From NCBI GenBank assembly GCA_965194655.1, contig OZ239148.1, positions 1,550,001-1,614,000 of the forward strand: a DNA stretch of 64,000 nucleotides, given 5' to 3'. Both the position numbers and the translations under genes were made by a program. The notes beneath the pieces are model-generated. The model was not told the origin of the DNA, did no database searches, and saw nothing but the letters and a program-made list of their open reading frames with translations. The DNA is from Hahnella lacustris (GTDB lineage: Bacteria; Pseudomonadota; Gammaproteobacteria; Burkholderiales; Burkholderiaceae_A). Below, in pieces: positions 7,605-16,037 of this stretch (position 1 is the first letter of the stretch; every line of letters starts with the position of its first letter).

Positions 7605-9024
7605 CTCTCAATACCCAAGTGTCTTTGGTTCCACCGCCTTGTGATGAGTTCACCACCAGGGATCCTTTTTTCAGTGCCACCCGAGTAAGCCCCCCGGGGA
7701 CGAGGGATACCGTCTGACCACTGAGCACAAAGGGTCTGAGGTCTACGTGTCGGGGGGCAATGCCCTCGTCCACCATCGTCGGGCAGGTGGACAAGGCCAG
7801 CGTGGGCTGAGCAATGTAGCCCTCAGGGTTGGCCAGCAGCTTCTGGCGAAACGACTCGAGCTGCTCCTTTGATGCCGTTGGCCCAATCAACATGCCATAG
7901 CCACCAGCCCCATGCGTCTCTTTCACCACGAGGTCCTCGAGATTGGCCAATACATAATCGAGTTCCTTGGGCCGGCGACAGAGCCAGGTCGGTACGTTAT
8001 TCAGAATAGGCTCCTCTGAAAGGTAAAACCGAATCATCTCGGGGACATACGGATAGACGGCCTTGTCGTCCGCGATGCCGGTGCCGATTCCATTACAGAC
8101 CGTGACCTTCCCCTCGCGAACGCAGGCCGTGAGACCAGGCACCCCGAGGGCCGAGTCAGCGCGAAAGGCCAATGGGTCTAGAAAATCGTCGTCGACTCTT
8201 CTATAAATGACATCAATTCGCTGAGGACCACGAGTGGTCTTCGCGTACACCCGGTTGGCCATCACGAATAGGTCTCGCCCCTCGACGAGTTCGACACCCA
8301 TCTGCTGTGCGAGGTATGCATGCTCGAAGTAGGCACTGTTAAACACCCCCGGCGTGAGGACGACCACCGTCGGGTCATCGACCCCCAGCGGGGCCACGGA
8401 CCTCAGGTGTTCAAGTAAGAGATCCGGGTAGTGCTCAACCGGCGCAACCGCATGCAGCGCAAAGAGCTCTGGAAACAATCTCATCATGACCTTTCGGTCC
8501 TCGATCATGTAAGACACACCCGATGGGACGCGAAGGTTGTCCTCCAACACATAGAACTCGCCTTGCCCAGCCCGCACCAGATCGACTCCACTGATGTGCG
8601 CCCAGATGTCAAAGGGCATCTTCACCCCATGAATTTCAGGTCGGTACTGCGCGTTTTGATAGATGAGGTCCGCGGGAATGAGGCCCTCTTGGACGATACG
8701 GCCTTCGTGATAGACGTCTTGCAGGAAGGCGTTCAGCGCAGACACTCGCTGCCGAAGTCCTCGCTCGAGCTGTTGCCACTCTTGCGCAGGCAGGATTCTT
8801 GGGATGAGGTCGAAGGGAATCAGGCGCTCTGCGCCAGCCTCATCTCCGTAGACGTTGAAGGTGATACCCACTCGCCGAAACAACAGATCGGCATCCTGTC
8901 GAGCGCGGGAGAGTCCATCCTTGGACTGCTGCGAGAGCCACTCCAAGAAGGCTTTGGCATGTGGCCTGGCCTGTTGAAGACCAGCCATGAGAAGTTCATC
9001 CACGGGAGCATGGGCGTGCGTCAT
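7582..9024 (-). CDS. Circularly permuted type 2 ATP-grasp protein (DUF404/407)
   Basis: 480-residue protein whose ATP-grasp elements appear in permuted order: RxxFRRVGITFNVYGDEAGAERLIPFDLIPR near the N-terminus, GVKMPFDIWAHISGVDLVR, YVLEDNLRVPSGVSYMIEDR in the middle, and VVKETHGAGGYGMLIG in the C-terminal part. It probably forms a carboxylate-amine bond using ATP; the substrate is unknown. ATG 9024 (MTHAHAPVDELL) is preferred to an upstream GTG at 9093, because the extra residues are not family-like and would run into the divergent glycosylase gene. It is the first gene of the Anbu operon; its promoter must lie in the short divergent region at 9025-9071. Confidence 0.92.
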   Translation of the reverse strand: MTHAHAPVDELLMAGLQQARPHAKAFLEWLSQQSKDGLSRARQDADLLFRRVGITFNVYGDEAGAERLIPFDLIPRILPAQEWQQLERGLRQRVSALNAFLQDVYHEGRIVQEGLIPADLIYQNAQYRPEIHGVKMPFDIWAHISGVDLVRAGQGEFYVLEDNLRVPSGVSYMIEDRKVMMRLFPELFALHAVAPVEHYPDLLLEHLRSVAPLGVDDPTVVVLTPGVFNSAYFEHAYLAQQMGVELVEGRDLFVMANRVYAKTTRGPQRIDVIYRRVDDDFLDPLAFRADSALGVPGLTACVREGKVTVCNGIGTGIADDKAVYPYVPEMIRFYLSEEPILNNVPTWLCRRPKELDYVLANLEDLVVKETHGAGGYGMLIGPTASKEQLESFRQKLLANPEGYIAQPTLALSTCPTMVDEGIAPRHVDLRPFVLSGQTVSLVPGGLTRVALKKGSLVVNSSQGGGTKDTWVLRDAESLGR

Positions 9025-9071
9025 GATTGGGACTTGGCAAGTCCCATGCCAGATATGAGATGCTCTGCGCC

Positions 9072-9752
9072 ATGTCCACGCCTCAGGCCTCACCGAGCAA
9101 GCGCACCAAATCGGATCTGTCCGCTGCTTGGTGGTGCGAGGGAACCGCCTTTTTAGGGCGGACCGATCCGGTGATGGAGCAGATTCTCCAACGGGTTCAT
9201 GATCAATGCCTGACCTCGCGTGGCGAAGCCTTTACCACCCTCTCGCGAGCCATCGTCGGGCAACAGATTTCGGTGAAAGCAGCCGATACGGTCTGGGCGC
9301 GTGTCCGAATCGCGTGCGGGTGCCAGACTTTGGGGGCACGGCTGACTCCGCCAATGGTCCTCAGAACCGCCGAAGATCGTCTGCGAGAGGCCGGGCTCTC
9401 GCGCTCAAAGCTCACCTATCTTGTGTCATTGGCAGAGTGGTTCCATCAGACGCCGCGCCTGACTCAGACCCTCGCCCGAGCAAGCGATGCCGAGGTCAAG
9501 CAGATGCTCATCGAGAGGCCAGGTATTGGCCCGTGGACGGCCGATATGTTTCTGATCTTTACACTCATGCGCCCCGACGTCTTTCCGGATGGAGATCTGG
9601 GGGTACTGAAGGCGATGGGTCTGCTCTATTTCGACGGGTCTATGCCCAGCCGAGCTCAGGCCATCGGCTATGCTGAGCGATGGCGTCCCTATCGAACCGC
9701 TGCGAGCTGGCTGCTCTGGCGGAGCCTCGATCCCATTCCCGTGACCTATTAG
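9072..9752 (+). CDS. DNA-3-methyladenine glycosylase II-like (HhH-GPD)
   Basis: 226-residue base-excision repair glycosylase. The helix-hairpin-helix is IERPGIGPWTADMFLIF, and the catalytic Asp lies in the following FPDGDLGV motif, as in AlkA and other HhH-GPD enzymes. SRAIVGQQISVKAA is the conserved minor-groove-reading segment. There is no iron-sulfur cluster Cys motif, so the AlkA/MagIII side of the superfamily fits best. It should remove alkylated purines from DNA. ATG 9072 (MSTPQASPSK) is chosen; an ATG at 9060 is an alternative. It diverges from the Anbu operon and rlmJ follows 14 bases downstream. Confidence 0.88.
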   Translation: MSTPQASPSKRTKSDLSAAWWCEGTAFLGRTDPVMEQILQRVHDQCLTSRGEAFTTLSRAIVGQQISVKAADTVWARVRIACGCQTLGARLTPPMVLRTAEDRLREAGLSRSKLTYLVSLAEWFHQTPRLTQTLARASDAEVKQMLIERPGIGPWTADMFLIFTLMRPDVFPDGDLGVLKAMGLLYFDGSMPSRAQAIGYAERWRPYRTAASWLLWRSLDPIPVTY

Positions 9753-9766
9753 GACCTTCCCCTCGC

Positions 9767-10666
9767 ATGCTCTCTTACCGTCATGCCTTTCACATTGGCA
9801 ACCACGCCGACGTGCTCAAGCACGCCGTGCTGCTCTACTGCCTCGACTATTTGCAGCAAAAGGACACCCCATTTCTTGCAGTCGACACGCATGCAGGCGC
9901 TGGGCAATATGCGCGTGAGGCTAAGCTCGTACGTGGCAAGGACGAGCTCAACACTGGGCTCGGCCGACTCTGGCCCATGCACCGAGCCGGCATGCCTGGA
10001 ATCGTTCAAAGATATCTGCAAGCCATTGAACAGGCGCAGCCGGACAGGAGCACGCTCAGCCTTCTGCCCGGCTCACCCCTGCTCATCGCCCAGGAGTTAA
10101 GACCCACCGATGGCCTGCGAGCCTTCGAGATTCATCCCACCGATTTTCCTTTGCTCGCTGAGACGCTCAGCGGTCGTGGACGCCGGGTGCGAGCCGAAAA
10201 GGCCGATGGGTTCGAGCAGCTCAAGGGCCTGTTGCCCAGCCCGAGTCGTCGCGCCCTGGTCCTGATGGACCCTCCCTATGAAATGAAGTCGGATTACATC
10301 AAGACGACTCACGCCATGCGTGAAGCCCTGACGCGTCAGTCCAACACCACGCTGCTGATTTGGGTGCCTATGCTGGCGCGCTTTGAAGTAGAGCGCCTGC
10401 TTCGCCAGGCCTTCGCGATCCCAGATGTCGAATGCCTCCGCGTGAGCCTGAAGGTCAAGCGCCCGTTGACCGACGGACTGGGACTGACTGGCAGTCACAT
10501 GTTGGTCTTCAACCCACCGTTTGGCCTACAAGAGGCCTGCAAAGCCGCGATGCCGTGGCTGGTGCAGCAGTTGGGGCAGGACGACCAGGCCGCATGGGAA
10601 ATGGCGCTCTCTTCGGAGCGACCCTCCTCAACACCCGCCGCCCAGCCAAAAACAAAGGGAGGCTGA
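9767..10666 (+). CDS. rlmJ: 23S rRNA (adenine(2030)-N6)-methyltransferase
   Basis: 299-residue RlmJ-family enzyme that methylates A2030 of 23S rRNA with SAM. The N-terminus MLSYRHAFHIGNHADVLKH is the family signature. The SAM-binding motif is VDTHAGAGQY and the N6-methyltransferase catalytic motif is MDPPYE (DPPY). The C-terminus GSHMLVFNPPFGL is also typical. The open frame extends upstream to 9680, but homology begins at ATG 9767, so that start is used. The stop codon lies within the stem of a hairpin that probably terminates the opposing aceA transcript. Confidence 0.94.
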   Translation: MLSYRHAFHIGNHADVLKHAVLLYCLDYLQQKDTPFLAVDTHAGAGQYAREAKLVRGKDELNTGLGRLWPMHRAGMPGIVQRYLQAIEQAQPDRSTLSLLPGSPLLIAQELRPTDGLRAFEIHPTDFPLLAETLSGRGRRVRAEKADGFEQLKGLLPSPSRRALVLMDPPYEMKSDYIKTTHAMREALTRQSNTTLLIWVPMLARFEVERLLRQAFAIPDVECLRVSLKVKRPLTDGLGLTGSHMLVFNPPFGLQEACKAAMPWLVQQLGQDDQAAWEMALSSERPSSTPAAQPKTKGG

Positions 10667-10676
10667 TAAGCCTCCC
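10648..10676 (-). terminator. Rho-independent terminator (aceA transcript)
   Basis: A perfect 8-bp stem, GGGAGGCT at 10657-10664 and AGCCTCCC at 10669-10676, closes a 4-base loop. Read on the minus strand it is followed by TTTGTTTTT (10656-10648), so it should stop transcription from aceA. The plus-strand side has no T tract. The stem covers the rlmJ stop codon. A second weaker hairpin (CAGTCT / AGACTG, 10733-10748) lies between it and the aceA stop. Confidence 0.7.
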
Positions 10677-10800
10677 CTCGCAGAGCAACGGAGGCGGTTC
10701 TCACCTCAGTCGCTGTTCTCCCGGCGGCCGGTCAGTCTGATGAGACTGCCGACCTGCTCCTCCTCCCACTGAATGGGTTGTTGTCTCCTGTGCTGTCTGC

Positions 10801-12111
10801 TTATGCGACTTTTTTTCCGTCGAAGAACTGCTCGTCTTCTGTAGAACCCTTCAGTGCAGCTGTGGATGCTTCGCTCTCGATGGTGGTGGTCACTGCATCG
10901 AAGTACCCGGTTCCAACCTCACGCTGGTGCTTCACAGCGGTAAACCCACGCTCTGCAGCGGCGAACTCAGCCTGCTGTAGTTCGACGAAGGCCGTCATGT
11001 TCTCGCGGGCATAACCGTAAGCGAGATTGAACATGGAGTAGTTGAGGCTGTGGAAACCCGCCAGTGTGATGAACTGGAACTTGTACCCCATCGCACCGAG
11101 CTCGCGCTGGAACTTGGCGATGGTTGCATCGTCGAGGTTCTTCTTCCAGTTAAAGGAAGGCGAGCAGTTGTACGCCAGCAGTTTTCCAGGGAACTGCTTG
11201 TGGATGGCTTCCGCAAAGGCGCGTGCATAGGCCAAGTCGGGCGTACCTGTCTCACACCAGATCATGTCGGCATAGGGTGCATAGGCCAAGCCGCGAGAGA
11301 TGGCCTGGTCGAGCCCGTTCTTCGTCCTGTAGAAGCCCTCGACCGTGCGCTCGCCGGTGAGGAAAGGAATGTCGTTCTCATCCACATCGGACGTGACGAG
11401 ATCTGCAGCCTCAGCGTCGGTGCGAGCAAGCAAGACGGTGGGCACGCCCATCACGTCTGCAGCCAGACGGGCTGCAACCAGCTTGGCTACGGCTTCACGG
11501 GTGGGCACGAGCACCTTACCGCCCATGTGGCCACACTTCTTGACGCTGGCGAGCTGGTCTTCGAAGTGAACACCTGCAGCACCTGCGTCGATCATGGCCT
11601 TCATCAGCTCGAACGCATTGAGGACGCCGCCGAAGCCGGCCTCTGCGTCTGCCACGATGGGGAGGAAGTAATCGATGAAGCCGTCATCGCCTGCGTTCTT
11701 GCCTTCCATCCATTGAATCTGGTCGGCTCGGGTGAGCGTGTTGTTGATACGGCGAACCACCTGGGGCACTGAGTTCGCGGGATAGAGAGACTGGTCGGGA
11801 TACATCTCACCTGCGAGGTTGGCGTCGCCAGCTACCTGCCAGCCAGACAGGTAAACAGCCTTCAGCCCGGCCTTCGCTTGCTGCATGGCCTGATTACCCG
11901 TAAGCGCGCCCAGCGAATTCACAAAGGGCTCGTTGTTCACGAGGTCCCACAGCTTCTCAGACCCACGGCGGGCGAGCGTGTGCTCAACCTGCAGCGAGCC
12001 ACGAAGGCGGATCACTTCTTCAGCTGAATAGCCGCGCTTGATGCCGCGCCAGCGGGGATTTTCTGCCCAGTCTTGTTGTAGCTTTTGGGCTTCCTGTTCA
12101 CGTGTGGTCAT
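10801..12111 (-). CDS. aceA: Isocitrate lyase
   Basis: 436-residue cytoplasmic enzyme splitting isocitrate to glyoxylate and succinate in the glyoxylate shunt. The catalytic loop VKKCGHMGGKV contains the signature KKCGH with the active-site Cys. The N-terminal WRGIKRGYSAEEVIRLRGS, GWQVAGDANLAGEMYPDQSLYP and YNCSPSFNWKKNLDD blocks are typical of the short proteobacterial isocitrate lyase. It is monocistronic with a terminator downstream and an AT-rich upstream region. For a phototroph lacking CO2-fixation genes in this window, the shunt would permit growth on acetate or fatty acids (inference). Confidence 0.97.
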   Translation of the reverse strand: MTTREQEAQKLQQDWAENPRWRGIKRGYSAEEVIRLRGSLQVEHTLARRGSEKLWDLVNNEPFVNSLGALTGNQAMQQAKAGLKAVYLSGWQVAGDANLAGEMYPDQSLYPANSVPQVVRRINNTLTRADQIQWMEGKNAGDDGFIDYFLPIVADAEAGFGGVLNAFELMKAMIDAGAAGVHFEDQLASVKKCGHMGGKVLVPTREAVAKLVAARLAADVMGVPTVLLARTDAEAADLVTSDVDENDIPFLTGERTVEGFYRTKNGLDQAISRGLAYAPYADMIWCETGTPDLAYARAFAEAIHKQFPGKLLAYNCSPSFNWKKNLDDATIAKFQRELGAMGYKFQFITLAGFHSLNYSMFNLAYGYARENMTAFVELQQAEFAAAERGFTAVKHQREVGTGYFDAVTTTIESEASTAALKGSTEDEQFFDGKKVA

Positions 12112-12325
12112 GGAGCACTCCTTAGATTGAATAATTTGGTGGCTCCATGCTACGTAAAACTGCTGCTTAGCATCAGTTTTTTGTCCAACCTGTTAAATAT
12201 TTTTTTATATTTAAAATCAGGAATTTAAACTTAATATTTCGTATTAAGAAACAATAGGCTGTAAAGTGAAACCACGTTGCAGTGCTTCGCAACACCCTTA
12301 TTTCAAATGATGAAATCGAGATTTC
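12112..12325 (-). promoter_or_regulatory. AT-rich aceA upstream region with palindrome
   Basis: Longest non-coding stretch in the window (214 bases). It is strikingly AT-rich at 12176-12255 compared with its surroundings. It holds an inverted repeat, TTAAATAT (12193-12200) and ATATTTAA (12207-12214), around six T residues. As aceA starts at 12111 on the minus strand, this region must hold its promoter; the palindrome may be an operator or UP-type element. I cannot assign a specific regulator or place the -10/-35 boxes with confidence. The 3' end of the large ABC permease gene borders the other side. Confidence 0.45.
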
Positions 12326-14911
12326 TCATCGCGAAACCATGACGCCAGAAGGGTCGCTCTGACGAAGGGCTGCGATCGCCGGCTGCCGAAGCACCGGACG
12401 AAGCGCAAACAGACCCGAGAGGACCGTCAGGGAAATCCCTAGGGCTGCACCCAAGAGCAACATCCAGCCATTCAGACTGACGGGCAGTTCAAAGAACTGC
12501 TGAGCCACCACCGCACCCAGCACTTGAGCCAGTGAGGCGGATGCGCCCCCTGCGATCAGCCCCACCAATGACAACTCGAGCGCCTGAGCCCAAGCAATCT
12601 GCCGACCACTGGCGCCAAATGCGCGTAGGAGAGCCGCCTCCTGCGCACGCTCACTGCGGCTTGCCACCAAGGCAGCCCAGAGGACCAATAGGCCGGCTAC
12701 GAGGCTCAGTCCAAAAAGCGCCTGGATGGCAGTGACGACTTGCGTGAGTACTCGGCGAAGTTGCGCCAGTACGGCATCCAGTTCGACGATGGTGAGACCC
12801 GGGTGTCGATCAAGCAGCGCATTCGAGAGCGCAGCGCCCTCCCCCTGCGAGACATAGAACGAGCTGATCCAGGTCTTTGCCTGATCCTCAATGAGCGCTG
12901 GACTCAAAACCATGAAGAAGTTCACCGAAAGGGAGTCCCATCGAACCCGGCGCAGACTCGTGACTTCGGCCACGACTCGATCTCCCGCCACATCGAACTC
13001 CAGCCGGTCGCCAAGCCGAAGTCCGAGCGTTCGGGCGATACCCTCTTCGACAGACACTTCCGCCCGAGAGGGGTCGAGCGCACGCCCTCGCACCAGACGG
13101 TTGTAGCTTGGGATCTGGTTGGCATATGTCAGGTTCATCTCTCGGTCGAGCAGGCGCTTGGCGCGCTCATCAGTGAACCCCTCCGGCGAGAGCGCTTGGT
13201 CATTTAGAGCCACCAGCCGCCCCCTAACCATGGGCGCAAGCAGGGGCGCTTGCACCCCGGCCGCCTGAAGGAGACCCTGTACCGAGCGCTCCTCGCCAGG
13301 CAGCACATTCAGCACGAAGCGATTCGGCGCGTTCTCCGGAAGGCTTCGCCCCCAGGCTTCGATGAGGTCACCGCGGACAAAGGCGAGCAGAAAGAGGGCG
13401 GAGAGCGCGAGGCCAAGACCCAGCACCTGGGCAGAGAGGCCCGCCGAGCGACGCAGCAGCGCACGCTTGAGGCCCTGAAGGATCCATGGGAGTCGGGGGC
13501 GCGAGGCCAGCATCAGACCAAGCCCCTTGGTCAAGGCCATGAGCAGAAGCCAAACCACAAGTCCCATCAAGGCAAAGCCGGCACAGACCCAGATCGCCAG
13601 CTCGAACTGACCAGACCCCAAGCCCATGACTGCTGCCAAGCCGAGCCAGAGCATGAGGGGCTGTGCCAGCCGTCGAAAAATGGTCGAACGCCTCTCTTGG
13701 GAAGGTCTCTCCGCACTCGCGGGGCCACGTAGACTCTCCAGCGCTGGCACGCGAAGAGCCTGAGCCACCACAGGCCAGGCCAGCAAGGCCAGCAGCCCTG
13801 AGGTGAGCCCCAGCCCTTGCGCAACGGTCACCCAAGCGGAGGGTGGAAAGGTGGGAAGCGGCACTGCCAGCAGGCCTGAGATCAGCTCCGCCACAGCCTG
13901 CTGCACGATGAATCCAAGCATGAGTCCGAGCCCCCCGCCGAAGAGCACGAGACTCAGCAGCAGCCGCAGGACCACCTGGCGAATGAGTGGGAAGGATGCG
14001 CCCAGGGATTTCCAGACTGCGACGCGAGGACGAAGACTTCTAGCCAGCTGACGCGCAGACAGCCACAGAGCCGCCGACGCCGTCAGCACCGCCACCATGC
14101 CCGTAAGCGAGAGGAAGGTCTGGGCTCGATCAAGGGTGGCGCGAAGCTCGGGCCGCGCATTATCAATAGACTGAAACCGTTGACCCGCTCCTAAGGTGGG
14201 CTGAATGTCCGCATCGAATGCCCGCAGTACCTCGGGGCGTTCGGACGACGCCCAAAAGCGGTATGAGATGCGACTGCCAGGCTGAACCAGCTCCGTGGCG
14301 GGCAGATCCTCGTGTCGGATCATGAGCCGAGGCGAGAAGTTCACGAAAGCCATGCCGCGATCGGGCTCTAAGAGCAGCCGAGCCGTGACCCGCAGGCGAG
14401 ACTGGCCCAGCTGGATCTCATCACCGAGTTTCAACCCCAATCGAGACAGCACTGCGGGATCGGCCCACGCCTCTCCTTGCGCGAGCGAGGGCCTCTCGCG
14501 AGCGGACAGGCCTTCAATCTGTACGGTGCCACGTTGGGGATAGTCAGCCCCAACGGACTTGACCGAGACCAGCAGGCTCTCCTTGCCCGCCCGAGCCACG
14601 CTCGGAAAGGAGCTCCCCAGGCCGATCTGCAGCCCATGTCGCTGTGCGGCTTCGACCCAGGACGAAGGCACGGGACGGTCTGAGATCAAGAGCCGGTCCG
14701 CGCCCAGACTCGAGCGAGCATCCGACAGCAACGCGTGCTCCACTCGACCCGCAAAGAACCCCACCGCACTGACGGCCGCGACCGAGATGAGCAGGGCCAT
14801 CGCCATCAAACGAACACTGGAGGTTCGCCACTCGCGAAGCGCCATTCGTGTGGGAAGCGCAAATGCGCTGTAAGGACTAGGCTGCACGAAGCGCCTCCAC
14901 AATCGCCACAC
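12326..14911 (-). CDS. ABC transporter permease, FtsX/MacB type (YbbP-like)
   Basis: 861-residue inner-membrane permease with two FtsX-like modules. A membrane helix near the N-terminus (LMAMALLISVAAVSAVGFFAG) is followed by a large periplasmic domain, then helices in the middle, a second periplasmic part and three C-terminal helices (LFGLSLVAGLLVLWAALVAS onward). The layout is that of YbbP-type permeases rather than nutrient importers. The GTG start at 14911 overlaps the preceding permease gene by 35 bases; an alternative ATG at 14845 (MALREWRTSS) avoids the overlap, and neither has a clear ribosome binding site. Probably the last gene of a six-gene export/lipid- or lipoprotein-handling operon. 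Substrate unknown. Confidence 0.85.
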   Translation of the reverse strand: MWRLWRRFVQPSPYSAFALPTRMALREWRTSSVRLMAMALLISVAAVSAVGFFAGRVEHALLSDARSSLGADRLLISDRPVPSSWVEAAQRHGLQIGLGSSFPSVARAGKESLLVSVKSVGADYPQRGTVQIEGLSARERPSLAQGEAWADPAVLSRLGLKLGDEIQLGQSRLRVTARLLLEPDRGMAFVNFSPRLMIRHEDLPATELVQPGSRISYRFWASSERPEVLRAFDADIQPTLGAGQRFQSIDNARPELRATLDRAQTFLSLTGMVAVLTASAALWLSARQLARSLRPRVAVWKSLGASFPLIRQVVLRLLLSLVLFGGGLGLMLGFIVQQAVAELISGLLAVPLPTFPPSAWVTVAQGLGLTSGLLALLAWPVVAQALRVPALESLRGPASAERPSQERRSTIFRRLAQPLMLWLGLAAVMGLGSGQFELAIWVCAGFALMGLVVWLLLMALTKGLGLMLASRPRLPWILQGLKRALLRRSAGLSAQVLGLGLALSALFLLAFVRGDLIEAWGRSLPENAPNRFVLNVLPGEERSVQGLLQAAGVQAPLLAPMVRGRLVALNDQALSPEGFTDERAKRLLDREMNLTYANQIPSYNRLVRGRALDPSRAEVSVEEGIARTLGLRLGDRLEFDVAGDRVVAEVTSLRRVRWDSLSVNFFMVLSPALIEDQAKTWISSFYVSQGEGAALSNALLDRHPGLTIVELDAVLAQLRRVLTQVVTAIQALFGLSLVAGLLVLWAALVASRSERAQEAALLRAFGASGRQIAWAQALELSLVGLIAGGASASLAQVLGAVVAQQFFELPVSLNGWMLLLGAALGISLTVLSGLFALRPVLRQPAIAALRQSDPSGVMVSR

Positions 14912-16037
14912 GAGAGGCGCGAAATGCCGGCAGCATTCCGCCTGCCACGCCCATACCGACCGAGAACACCAGCGACTGAATCACAATCTCAGGCGTCAGC
15001 ACAAAGCCAAAGGCGAGCTCAGAAAAACTCTGGAAATTGGTGGTAGAAAATTCGAAGGCCTGCATGGCACTGGCCATGGAGAGGCCAATCAGCCCTCCCA
15101 CCAGCGCGAGAAAAATAGCCTCCGCGAGAAAGGCCAAAAGAATGTCGCGCTGCTGAAAACCAAGAGCCCTCAGCGTTCCAATCTCGGCCACCCGGGTGGC
15201 CACTGCAGACTGCATGGTGATGGTCGCCCCAATCACCGCGCCAATCGAGAAGATGACCGTGAGGGTGAGACCCAGGATCTGAATGAACCGTGAGAGTGTC
15301 TCGGACTGATCCTCATAGAACCTGCGCTCGGGCTTGGCCTCCAGCGGAAGGCGTGGATCCTCCTTGACCCGTCGAGCAAACTCCGCGGCCATGGTCGGGT
15401 CACTCAAGCGAACCACCAGCGATGAATATGAAACCCTTCGAAAGGACTGGCGAATCATGTCGCCGTCGGCCCAGAGCTCGCTGTCAAAGCCGCTTTTTCC
15501 CGCATCGAAGACACCCACCACCCGCCAGACCCGTCCACCGAACTTGACCGTCCCCCCGATGTCCATGCCCTGAAACTGTGATGCGGCGTTTCGCCCCACC
15601 ATCACCTCGTCAGACCCGGGCCGAAAGCTGCGCCCCTCGATCACACGCACCTGGCGCCGTAACTCGAGACCGCGTTCTCCCACGCCTCGCACCACCAAAT
15701 TTGACGGCCGCCCAGAGTCTCGCTTCTTCAGATTCACCAGGACCACGGTCTCGCGTGAGACCAAGGGCTCACCTCGGACCGCAACGCCCGGCAGCTGCCC
15801 CACAATGTTGGCCTGAGCGCCATCGATAGAGCTCTGGACCTCACTGACGGAACCCTGCCGAAAGACCAGCATGTTGTCTGCCTCTCCCGTGCCCACGAGC
15901 GTCTTTTTCAGACCGGCGTCCAGCATCAACACGGCCGCAAAGACATACACTACCAAGGACATTCCCATGGCGGTGAGCAAGGTCGTGACTCGCCGGACCC
16001 AGAGATTCCGAAAGCTATAGCTCAAGGGAATGGGCAT
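14877..16037 (-). CDS. ABC transporter permease (FtsX family)
   Basis: 386-residue membrane protein with one N-terminal helix (VTTLLTAMGMSLVVYVFAAVLMLDA), a periplasmic domain of about 220 residues, and three C-terminal helices, the standard MacB/FtsX half-transporter fold. The C-terminal VATRVAEIGTLRALGFQQRDIL segment is the conserved coupling region next to the membrane. It starts by ATG overlapping the stop of the preceding permease by one base (TAATG). It probably forms a heterodimer with that neighbour around the ATPase at 17191-17862. Such systems export peptides, lipoproteins or antibiotics by mechanotransmission; the substrate here is not evident. Confidence 0.88.
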   Translation of the reverse strand: MPIPLSYSFRNLWVRRVTTLLTAMGMSLVVYVFAAVLMLDAGLKKTLVGTGEADNMLVFRQGSVSEVQSSIDGAQANIVGQLPGVAVRGEPLVSRETVVLVNLKKRDSGRPSNLVVRGVGERGLELRRQVRVIEGRSFRPGSDEVMVGRNAASQFQGMDIGGTVKFGGRVWRVVGVFDAGKSGFDSELWADGDMIRQSFRRVSYSSLVVRLSDPTMAAEFARRVKEDPRLPLEAKPERRFYEDQSETLSRFIQILGLTLTVIFSIGAVIGATITMQSAVATRVAEIGTLRALGFQQRDILLAFLAEAIFLALVGGLIGLSMASAMQAFEFSTTNFQSFSELAFGFVLTPEIVIQSLVFSVGMGVAGGMLPAFRASRVAIVEALRAA

